From NCBI GenBank assembly GCA_016124905.1, contig WGMV01000035.1, positions 1 through 37,579 on the forward strand: a stretch of 37,579 nt of DNA, given 5' to 3'. The notes beneath the pieces were generated by a model. The model made no database searches. It saw only the letters and a program-made list of their open reading frames with translations, and was not told the DNA's origin. Numbering within the stretch: position 1 is the first letter of the stretch; every line of letters begins with the position of its first letter. The stretch is from a bacterium. Its GTDB lineage: Bacteria > Pseudomonadota > Alphaproteobacteria > Rickettsiales > RI-342. Positions 27,459 through 33,677 of the stretch are shown here, in pieces. Made by a program: the position numbers and the translations under genes.

Positions 27459-28241
27459 CTACCAGGCCGTCCATCCACCATCGATGGAAAGCGTGGTGCC
27501 GGTAATGGGTTGTCCATCCTCACTGGCAAGATAGACCGCCATGCGGCCGATTTCCGCAGGCGTTGTGAAGCGCTTGTTCGGCTGTTTTTCGCCGATCAGC
27601 GCCTTGGTTTCCTGTTCAATGCTGGTACCGTTGGCCTTGGCCCGGTCCTCAATCTGCTTGCGCACCAGGGGCGTATCCACCCACCCCGGGCAGATGGCGT
27701 TGCAGGTGATACCGTCTTCGGCCGCCTCAAGCGCCACAACCTTCATCAGTCCCACAAGGCCATGTTTCGCCGCCACATAGGCGGCCTTGCCGTGCGATGC
27801 CACCAGACCATGCGCCGAAGCGATGTTGATGATACGCCCGCTCCCCTGCTTGCGCATATGCGGCAGGGCGGATTTAATGCCGTAAAACGCCGCGCTCAGG
27901 TTGGTGGAGAGAATGGCGTGCCATTTATCCTCGGGAAATTCCTCCACCGGCGCCACAAACTGAATGCCCGCGTTATTGACCAGAATATCCAGCCCGCCGA
28001 GATCGCGAACGGTCTTTTGCACCATATCCTCAATTTCGTCGGATTTGGTCACGTCCGCGCCGTGATATTCGGCTTTGCCGTCAAACGCCGTCACGCGCTT
28101 CTTGGCCGCATCTATCTGTTCCGCCGTGCCGAACCCGTTCAGCATCAGGTGCGCGCCTTCCCGCGCCAGCTCTTCCGCAATGGCCAGGCCAATGCCGCTG
28201 GTGGAACCGGTAACAATCGCAATTTTGCCTTTAAGTCTCAT
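27459..28241 (-). CDS. bdhA: 3-hydroxybutyrate dehydrogenase (SDR family)
   Basis: This is a short-chain dehydrogenase, probably oxidising 3-hydroxybutyrate to acetoacetate with NAD. It has 260 residues. The cofactor motif TGSTSGIG is at 11-18, NNAG at 89-92, and the catalytic Ser142, Tyr155 and Lys159 are intact. Segments such as GRIINIASAHGLVAS and CNAICPGWVDTPLVRKQI, and the C-terminus GTTLSIDGGWTAW, are typical of D-3-hydroxybutyrate dehydrogenases. It lies 12 bases after the rutE-like gene and 37 bases before dsbD. Substrate is assigned by family resemblance. Confidence 0.9.
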   Translation of the reverse strand: MRLKGKIAIVTGSTSGIGLAIAEELAREGAHLMLNGFGTAEQIDAAKKRVTAFDGKAEYHGADVTKSDEIEDMVQKTVRDLGGLDILVNNAGIQFVAPVEEFPEDKWHAILSTNLSAAFYGIKSALPHMRKQGSGRIINIASAHGLVASHGKAAYVAAKHGLVGLMKVVALEAAEDGITCNAICPGWVDTPLVRKQIEDRAKANGTSIEQETKALIGEKQPNKRFTTPAEIGRMAVYLASEDGQPITGTTLSIDGGWTAW

Positions 28242-28253
28242 AACATCAGCGCC

Positions 28254-28847
28254 TTATGCAATGGTTGCTGCTTCATCGAAATCCAAACGCGGGCTTCGGG
28301 GATGAAGCGTGCTTACATCGCCATATCCAAGATTGCATAAAAAGTTTGATTGATTCTTAGTACCGGCAAAAAATACTTCATCCACCATTTTATTCTTGAA
28401 GCCTGACATGGGCCCGCAATCCAGCCCCAGCGCCCTTGCCGCCAGCATGAAATAAGCCCCCTGAAGGCTGCTGTTACGGAACGCCGTGCTTTGAATATAG
28501 GCGTCCTTTCCGGCAAACCATTCCCTCGCACCCGGGTTATGGGGGAAAAGCTTGGGCATTTTCTCATAAAATTCCATATCCATGGCCAATATTGCCGTTA
28601 CCGGCGCTTTCATGGTTTTTTCCACATTCCCGCCATCCAGGCAGGGTTTGAGCTTTTCCTTGGCTTCGGGCGATTTGACGAACACAATCCGCAACGGGCA
28701 GCAATTGGCCGAGGTGGGGCCGAACTTCATGATGTCGTAGATGTGATGCAGCAGATCATCCGGCACATCCTTGTCCAGCCAGGCGGTGTGGGTGCGTGCT
28801 TCGGTGAATATCTGCGCAACCGCGCGCGGATCGACTGGCTCTGACAT
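28254..28847 (-). CDS. Nitroreductase-family protein, RutE/HadB-like
   Basis: This is an FMN-dependent nitroreductase-fold enzyme of 197 residues. It closely resembles E. coli RutE (malonic semialdehyde reductase of uracil breakdown): KFGPTSANCCPLRIVF, APVTAILAMDMEFYEKMPKLFPH, TAFRNSSLQGAYFMLAARALGLDCGPMSGF and LGYGD all match that family. I chose ATG 28847 because GGAGG lies seven bases before it; the frame is open further upstream, but those residues are arginine-rich and lie in the end of the preceding gene. No other rut genes are nearby, so a role in pyrimidine catabolism is unproven. Its ribosome binding site is inside a strong hairpin. Confidence 0.9.
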   Translation of the reverse strand: MSEPVDPRAVAQIFTEARTHTAWLDKDVPDDLLHHIYDIMKFGPTSANCCPLRIVFVKSPEAKEKLKPCLDGGNVEKTMKAPVTAILAMDMEFYEKMPKLFPHNPGAREWFAGKDAYIQSTAFRNSSLQGAYFMLAARALGLDCGPMSGFKNKMVDEVFFAGTKNQSNFLCNLGYGDVSTLHPRSPRLDFDEAATIA

Positions 28848-28851
28848 AAAA

Positions 28852-28881
28852 AAACCTCCATCACGTTCATGATGGAGGTTT
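28852..28881 (-). terminator. Hairpin with T run that contains the RBS of the rutE-like gene
   Basis: A perfect 12-bp stem (AAACCTCCATCA with TGATGGAGGTTT) and six-base loop are followed on the minus strand by four more T, making a run of seven T, and then directly by the ATG at 28847. It looks like an intrinsic terminator for the 540-residue gene, which stops 24 bases before it. The GGAGG in the 3' arm is the Shine-Dalgarno of the rutE-like gene, so the hairpin would also hide that site. Confidence 0.8.
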
Positions 28882-28905
28882 AGACTATCGCGTATCAGGG
28901 GGCAA

Positions 28906-30528
28906 TCATGCTCTGGAGGGCTGAAGCTCCGGCTGATGTTCAAGCGTCGTCTGCGTGAGCAGTTGATCCGGCACCAGCTTGTGCGCTTCCTCGCGGATAA
29001 TGTCGCAGAGCTTCTCAATCGTGTAGATCTTCTGGTGCTCATAATTGGTCACGTAACCGCGCAGCATGGTGGCTGTGTCGAAAATCGCCTTTTCATCGTC
29101 GGCAATGCCTTTGCCAACAAGGATGCGGGCATTGAGCTGGGCTGCCTGGTCGATATCGAAATCGGTCACGTTACTGTCTGCCTGAATCTGCAGCACGCGG
29201 CTGATATTGATCCAGACGCTCGACATGAACATATTGAAGTCAAAGCCCTTTTTCCCATCCTTGAACTCGGTCGAGAAAGAGGCGAACATGCGGAACACGG
29301 TGTTGGAGACGATATCAAGCGCGCCTGAAATAACCTGGCCGTTGATGCGCAGTGCGTCCCACACGCCCACATGCTTCACCAGGTCGGTCAGGTTGCGAAG
29401 ATCGAAGCGATCCAGCAGTTTGTACATAAAGCGGCCAAAATTGGTACGCGGGCTGAATTGTTCGCCCACGCCAAAACGGTCCATGAAATTCTCAAGCGCG
29501 ATACCGTATGGCTTGTGGCCGCTCGTGCGTTCCCACGGCTGCTGTTTTTCCTTCAGGCGCTCAATGATGTCGCGCAGTTCCGAATCCTCATGAATACGGT
29601 TCGCCACATCCTTGTTTTCCTGAAAATAGCGCTCACGGTCATCCTTACGCAGGGTCACCGTGGTAAAAAACTTGGACATGAAGGAAAGCACGCCGTTCAT
29701 GAACAGAGAGCTGCCGCTGAACACATGCGCGCCCTTGCCCTCTTCATGGCCTTTCATGGCCGTGCGCACTTCCTGGGCGCCGGCGGCAATGGTCATGATA
29801 TCTCCCGGCATTTTGCCGATATCGGTCATCACCTGCGAGTTGCGCTTGATGAAATCACCGACATTCTGTTCGCGGTCGTAGCTGCGCACCGCATCCGCCG
29901 TCTGGCCTTCCAGATGGTAGTAATTAACCAGGTCTTCCTTGAATTTTTTCATCGCGCCCTGGTCGAAACGGCGCGCGCCGCCCACGGCCAGCAGCGGCAG
30001 GTTCCACACCGTGCTGTTAAGCGCGGAATTGAGAATATTGTGGTTGCCGCGCTCCATGCCGGAAAGCACGGAATGAACCTGGGATACCTGCCCCAGCCAG
30101 CCGCGAAGCTTCATCGGGTCCATGGAATCGCGGAATTCGCGCAGCCCGCGCTCAAGCGTGGCTTCCTCTTTCAGCTCCGGCAAGGCGCCATCGCCCTGCA
30201 ATTGGCCGGAAATCTGGTGGAAATACCCCTTGCCCTTAAGATGGAACAACTGCTGGGGAACTTTGCTCTCAATACGTTTGCCCGTTTCGGGGTCGAGGGA
30301 GAATTCCGTTTCCTCAAACACCTGATCGGCGATCATTTCCAGCCCTTCATGAGCTGTTACAAGGCCGCGAACCTTTTCAATGGCCTGCGTATCTGAAGGA
30401 TCAAAATATAGCGTTGCCCTGAAGCCGGGCTTTTTTACATCATAATCCTGGCTGACCTCAGCGAACTGAAAGCCGGTTTTTGTTTCCGCCTGGCGGGATT
30501 TTTTCGGAAAATAATAACTTGAAGCCAC
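28906..30528 (-). CDS. Unrecognised 540-residue protein
   Basis: A frame starting with GTG at 30528, seven bases after a strong GGAGG, encodes MASSYYFPKKSRQ and so on. I do not recognise the family. There is no signal peptide. The protein looks mostly helical and is rich in charged residues. Weakly hydrophobic stretches lie near residues 168-182 (NSTVWNLPLLAVGGA) and 272-295 (FSGSSLFMNGVLSFMSKFFTTVTL), too polar to be sure membrane helices. Near residues 395-445, DFNMFMSSVWINISRVLQIQ loosely lines up with LDMEELFNSAAMLFAEKVNM of the 726-residue protein. The promoter region has an 11-bp-period GTCACA repeat, and the gene ends at the hairpin at 28852-28881. A structural, effector or predation-related role would be speculation. 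Confidence 0.85.
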   Translation of the reverse strand: MASSYYFPKKSRQAETKTGFQFAEVSQDYDVKKPGFRATLYFDPSDTQAIEKVRGLVTAHEGLEMIADQVFEETEFSLDPETGKRIESKVPQQLFHLKGKGYFHQISGQLQGDGALPELKEEATLERGLREFRDSMDPMKLRGWLGQVSQVHSVLSGMERGNHNILNSALNSTVWNLPLLAVGGARRFDQGAMKKFKEDLVNYYHLEGQTADAVRSYDREQNVGDFIKRNSQVMTDIGKMPGDIMTIAAGAQEVRTAMKGHEEGKGAHVFSGSSLFMNGVLSFMSKFFTTVTLRKDDRERYFQENKDVANRIHEDSELRDIIERLKEKQQPWERTSGHKPYGIALENFMDRFGVGEQFSPRTNFGRFMYKLLDRFDLRNLTDLVKHVGVWDALRINGQVISGALDIVSNTVFRMFASFSTEFKDGKKGFDFNMFMSSVWINISRVLQIQADSNVTDFDIDQAAQLNARILVGKGIADDEKAIFDTATMLRGYVTNYEHQKIYTIEKLCDIIREEAHKLVPDQLLTQTTLEHQPELQPSRA

Positions 30529-30566
30529 GTTAATTCCTCCTGAGCCCCCTTATTTTGCCACAAATC

Positions 30567-30583
30567 TGTGACGTTTTTGTGAC
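30567..30583 (-). promoter_or_regulatory. GTCACA direct repeat, 11-bp period (PHO-box-like layout)
   Basis: On the minus strand GTCACA-AAAAC-GTCACA, two perfect copies one helical turn apart, stands about 40 bases before the GTG start at 30528. A weak -10 (CAAAAT, four of six) follows nine bases later. The GTCA-N7-GTCA core matches the centre of PhoB-type boxes (CTGTCAT-N4-CTGTCAT), but the outer bases do not. Regulator identity is therefore open. Confidence 0.45.
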
Positions 30584-30692
30584 CTGTGTTTAGCCCTTTC
30601 GCTGGCGGAAGCAACCCATTTGGTTAAGCCATTAATTATGCGCGATTTATCTCATTATGAATAACACAAAAAACTTTTTCTTTAGTAAATAC

Positions 30693-30737
30693 AATCGCTT
30701 TGCTGCGCCGCAGCATGTGCGGTGCAGCAAAGCGATT
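30693..30737 (-). terminator. Strong hairpin after the hpf-ptsN unit
   Basis: Arms at 30693-30712 and 30718-30737 form a 20-bp stem with one G-T pair and a five-base loop (GCATG), 20 bases after the ptsN-like stop. The minus-strand tail is only moderately T-rich (GTATTTACT), so termination may be imperfect or Rho-assisted. It separates the hpf unit from the 540-residue gene. Confidence 0.7.
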
Positions 30738-30757
30738 TTAACGAATGAAGGGATGAT

Positions 30758-31219
30758 TTAAGCGGCTTGATCCTGGTCATTGCGCATCAGCAGCACATAG
30801 GCCGCGGATGCATCCTGCACCCCGCGCAGCTGCTTGCGAAGATCCTGATTTCTCAGGCGTCGGCTGACCGTTGCCATGGTTTGCAGCCGCGTGGCTGCCT
30901 CCTGCGCCGGGTAACAAAGAACCACGACCATGTCGATGGGTATATGATCGCCCGCCTTCATATCCAGCGGTTTTGAAAGAAGAAAAAACAACAATTTGGT
31001 GCTTGCCGTCTCACAGGGCAGCGGCACCACGGCCAGCCCGTCCTGCATATAGGCATCCTTCCAGGCATCCGCGTTGGCCACAATCTGCGCAACCGCAGGC
31101 TTGGCCAACCCCAGGCGGTGATGCATGCCGTCGCCGATGGCATTGCGCAAGCTTTTAACGCTTGCAGCATGCACACCGGCATAAATGCATTTTTCCTCAA
31201 TAAGTTTTGAAAGCGCCAT
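30758..31219 (-). CDS. PtsN (EIIA-Ntr)-like protein lacking the active-site histidines
   Basis: This is a 153-residue protein with the length and layout of EIIA-Ntr, the last phosphate acceptor of the nitrogen PTS. The homologous segments are IDMVVVLCYPAQEAATRLQTMATVSRRLRNQDLRKQLRG. Typical PtsN proteins have GIAIPH with the phosphorylated His and a second His in HLKALA. Here the first segment is GLAVVPLPCE (61-70), with no His, and the second begins RLQTMA, with Arg111 at the His place. The usual preceding segment (LGSTGVGNG-like) is also replaced. The gene follows hpf by 12 bases, the usual hpf-ptsN order, which supports the homology. It should not take a phosphate in the normal way and may act as an unphosphorylatable regulator or be drifting. 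Confidence 0.8.
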   Translation of the reverse strand: MALSKLIEEKCIYAGVHAASVKSLRNAIGDGMHHRLGLAKPAVAQIVANADAWKDAYMQDGLAVVPLPCETASTKLLFFLLSKPLDMKAGDHIPIDMVVVLCYPAQEAATRLQTMATVSRRLRNQDLRKQLRGVQDASAAYVLLMRNDQDQAA

Positions 31220-31231
31220 GCTTACTGGTAC

Positions 31232-31828
31232 CTACCCGGCTTTACGCATGCTGTTTACCACCATACTGGGGTCGATCCAGGCAATATTGCCGTCCGGGCG
31301 GCGATACACCGCATTCAGGCTGTCGCTGCCGTTATTGATGAACAGCAGCACCGGCAGGTCTTCCAGGTCCAGCTTCATCACGGCCTCGCTCACCGTCAGG
31401 TGCAGCAGGTCCATCGGCAGTTCGGCAATCACCAGCGGCGTGTCGTCATGCGCCTCCTCCTCATGGCCGGAGAACACATGCTGGGTCACTTCCGCCAGCT
31501 TGATCTTGTTGCTTTCCTGCTTGGGCTTGTCATGGCCTTTCAGGCGGCGCTTGTAGCGGCGCAGCTGTTTCTCAATACGGTCGGCCGCGGCATCAAAGCT
31601 TTTATAGGCATCGTCATGGCCTGCAGTGGATTTCACCACCATATGCGCATGGGTGCCCGTGTTCAGCGTGATATCGGTCACAACCAGATGGTTTTCCTTG
31701 TGAAACACCACCGCGACATCCACCACCCGATCCAGATATTTGCTAACCCCCGCCTCGATGCGCGCATCGACATGGCTTTTAAGGGAAGCGCCGACATCCA
31801 TATTCTTACCGGAAACGCGAACTTGCAT
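31232..31828 (-). CDS. hpf: Ribosome hibernation-promoting factor, long form
   Basis: This protein binds resting ribosomes and makes 100S dimers. It has 198 residues: an N-terminal S30AE domain (residues about 1-105; MQVRVSGKNMDVGASLKSHVDARI) and, after a charged linker, the C-terminal dimerisation domain (residues about 140-195; LPMDLLHLTVSEAVMKLDLEDLPVLLFIN). The two-domain long form is usual outside gammaproteobacteria. AAGGA lies eight bases before the ATG at 31828. It has its own promoter in the gap after the cpaF-like gene. Confidence 0.95.
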   Translation of the reverse strand: MQVRVSGKNMDVGASLKSHVDARIEAGVSKYLDRVVDVAVVFHKENHLVVTDITLNTGTHAHMVVKSTAGHDDAYKSFDAAADRIEKQLRRYKRRLKGHDKPKQESNKIKLAEVTQHVFSGHEEEAHDDTPLVIAELPMDLLHLTVSEAVMKLDLEDLPVLLFINNGSDSLNAVYRRPDGNIAWIDPSMVVNSMRKAG

Positions 31829-31860
31829 GGGAATGTCCTTTCTTTGTTATCTTTGTAGCC

Positions 31861-31889
31861 ATTATAGCACATTAAAGTAGGGATGCCAG
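31861..31889 (-). promoter_or_regulatory. hpf-ptsN promoter
   Basis: On the minus strand CTGGCA (31884-31889) and a perfect TATAAT (31861-31866) are 17 bases apart, and the -10 has the TGn extension (TGCTATAATGG). It stands 32 bases before the hpf ATG, so hpf and the ptsN-like gene form their own unit. The -10 11-mer is the same as in the left-edge gene's promoter. Confidence 0.75.
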
Positions 31890-31921
31890 CCTTAGGCCAT
31901 AAATATGATGGGCGAAGGCTA

Positions 31922-33496
31922 TTACAGTTTCGGCAATTTGACACCCAGGATATTGCCCAGTTTCTCATACATTCCGTAGTAAGCGATCCTCCTCAGTGTT
32001 TTGGGCATAATGCCCGTCCAGACAAAATCTCCATGCAGCCTTCCCTGTTTGGTTTCCCCCGTGACGTTGAAGGTGAACAGGTCCTGCATGGTGATGACGT
32101 CCCCCTCCACCCCGCAGACTTCGGTGATGTAGATAATGCGGCGGTGACCGTCGCGCATGCGGCTCACCTGGATGATGAGATGCAATGCCGAGGCAATCTG
32201 CGCCCGGATGGCGCGCAGCGTGAAATTGGGGTTGTTCAGGGTGATCATGTTTTCAAGCCGGCTCAACGCATCCCGCGGGTGGTTGGCGTGGATGGTGCTC
32301 ATGGAGCCTTCATGGCCCGTATTCATGGCCTGCATCATGTCATAGGCCTCAGCCCCCCTCACCTCGCCGACGATGATACGGTCCGGTCGCATGCGTAGCG
32401 CGTTCTTCACCAGATCGCGCATGCTCACCTCATCCTCAATGCGCCCGCGCGTGCTCAAAGGCTTGGTTTCCAGACGCACCACATGCGGCTGACGCAACTG
32501 AAGTTCCGCCGCGTCCTCCACCGTCACGATACGTTCAGCCGGGTCGATATGCTGGGCGATGGCATTGAGCAAGGTGGTTTTACCGGAGCCCGTACCGCCG
32601 GAAATCAGCACATTCATGCGGCAAAGCCCCGCAATCTTCAGGAATTCGGCCAATTGAGCCGACACGTTCCCCTGTTCCTGCATCTTATCCAGCGATATCC
32701 CCCGGCGGGAGAATTTACGGATGGAGATGGTCGGCCCGTCCACGGCCAGCGGCGGCGCGATGACGTTAACCCGGCTCCCGTCGATCAGGCGCGCATCCAC
32801 CATGGGGCGGTGCGGGTCCAGTCGGCGGCCGATTTTGGAAACGATCTTGTCCGCAATGGCCAGCACTTCCTCGTCGCTGTTGAAGCGAAACCCGGTATCC
32901 TCAAGCTTGCCGTGACGTTCCACGAATACGCTGTGCGTGCCGTTCACCAGAATATCATTAACACTGTCATCTTCATGAAAAGGCTGCAGCGGCCCCAATT
33001 CATCCGGTTTCAGTTCACCGATGGAGGTGGAGGACATGAAATGCGCCACGTTCGGCGAAATATCCTCATTCTGGCTGGCCTGCTTCAACAACTGCTGAAT
33101 GCCCTGCAGCGCCTGCCCCACCTGGGTCATCGCCGCCTGGCCTTCATGTACATCATGCTCACTGGCCTTTTTAGCGGCCTCCGGCTGGCCGACCATCCGC
33201 TGCATCAGCGCATGCAGGGCCAGCTGCCATTCCGGCGTGTTCTGCTGAAAGAAAAGCTCCACTTCGTCACGCCCGATCACCTCGAGCTCGCAATCCTCAA
33301 CAGCAGTGGCGTCGCAATTCTTAGGCTGCTGAAACCAGCCTGCCTCCCCAAATATATTAATGGGGCTCACCTGGCGGATGCTGTCATCCCCCAATGTCAG
33401 CAGAACCTTGCCTTTTTTCAGCACATAGGCCTGAAAATCCGTGCTGCCTTTGCGGTAAATCACCTGCCCGGCTGGAATATGTAGAATCGATGGCAT
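31922..33496 (-). CDS. CpaF/TadA-type secretion ATPase with N-terminal cNMP-binding-like domain
   Basis: The protein has 524 residues. Residues about 1-105 form a cyclic-nucleotide-binding-like beta-roll (GQVIYRKGSTDFQAYVLKKGKV; FGEAGWFQQPKNCDAT at 49-64). A linker of about 65 residues follows, then a full type II/IV secretion ATPase: Walker A GGTGSGKTT at 300-308, Asp box TVEDAAEL at 325-332, Walker B RPDRIIVGEVRG at 370-381, and His box STIHANHP at 400-407. The ATPase belongs with CpaF/TadA/VirB11-like proteins. The phosphate-binding Arg of cAMP receptors, expected after FGE, is Cys61 here, so cAMP binding is doubtful. No pilin, tadB/C or secretin gene is nearby. The start is ATG 33496, with AGGGGG six bases upstream. 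The gene is divergent from the 726-residue protein gene. Confidence 0.93.
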   Translation of the reverse strand: MPSILHIPAGQVIYRKGSTDFQAYVLKKGKVLLTLGDDSIRQVSPINIFGEAGWFQQPKNCDATAVEDCELEVIGRDEVELFFQQNTPEWQLALHALMQRMVGQPEAAKKASEHDVHEGQAAMTQVGQALQGIQQLLKQASQNEDISPNVAHFMSSTSIGELKPDELGPLQPFHEDDSVNDILVNGTHSVFVERHGKLEDTGFRFNSDEEVLAIADKIVSKIGRRLDPHRPMVDARLIDGSRVNVIAPPLAVDGPTISIRKFSRRGISLDKMQEQGNVSAQLAEFLKIAGLCRMNVLISGGTGSGKTTLLNAIAQHIDPAERIVTVEDAAELQLRQPHVVRLETKPLSTRGRIEDEVSMRDLVKNALRMRPDRIIVGEVRGAEAYDMMQAMNTGHEGSMSTIHANHPRDALSRLENMITLNNPNFTLRAIRAQIASALHLIIQVSRMRDGHRRIIYITEVCGVEGDVITMQDLFTFNVTGETKQGRLHGDFVWTGIMPKTLRRIAYYGMYEKLGNILGVKLPKL

Positions 33497-33614
33497 GCCA
33501 CCCCCTGATAGTCACCGCCACCTTAACCAACCATGGTTAGCAAGCCCTTAAGTTTCCCCCTAAGAATGAAAGCGATGCAAAATACGGATGGGTGCCGTGC
33601 AAAAAAATGGACGT

Positions 33615-33631
33615 TTAACAAAATCGTCACA
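33615..33631 (+). promoter_or_regulatory. Direct repeat with 11-bp period before the 726-residue gene
   Basis: TTAACA-AAATC-GTCACA has the same 11-base period as the repeats before the other two unknown genes. The second half, with its flank CGTCACAGA, is identical to the corresponding part of the 540-residue gene's repeat. A weak -10 (TCTTAT, four of six) follows nine bases later. The site lies 46 bases before the ATG at 33678, in the gap shared with the divergent secretion ATPase gene. Confidence 0.35.
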
Positions 33632-33677
33632 GAGATATGGTCTTATGGAGCTCTGAGAAACATATAGCACCAGGAAT

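Noticed and set aside
29371-30396. A 341-codon plus-strand frame opposite the unknown 540-residue gene. Because neither strand has a known family, I considered which one is real.
   Set aside because: The minus-strand frame is longer, has a strong Shine-Dalgarno and its own terminator-like hairpin, and has balanced composition; the plus frame has the antisense His/Arg/Ala pattern.
31922-33496. Reading the CpaF-like gene as evidence of a Tad pilus locus here.
   Set aside because: No tadB, tadC, rcpA/cpaC, prepilin or peptidase gene in the window; neighbours are hpf and unknown genes.
33611-33631. GTTTAAC before the 726-residue gene considered as a CtrA site.
   Set aside because: Only one TTAA is present; CtrA boxes need TTAA-N7-TTAA, and the second half here is GTCA.
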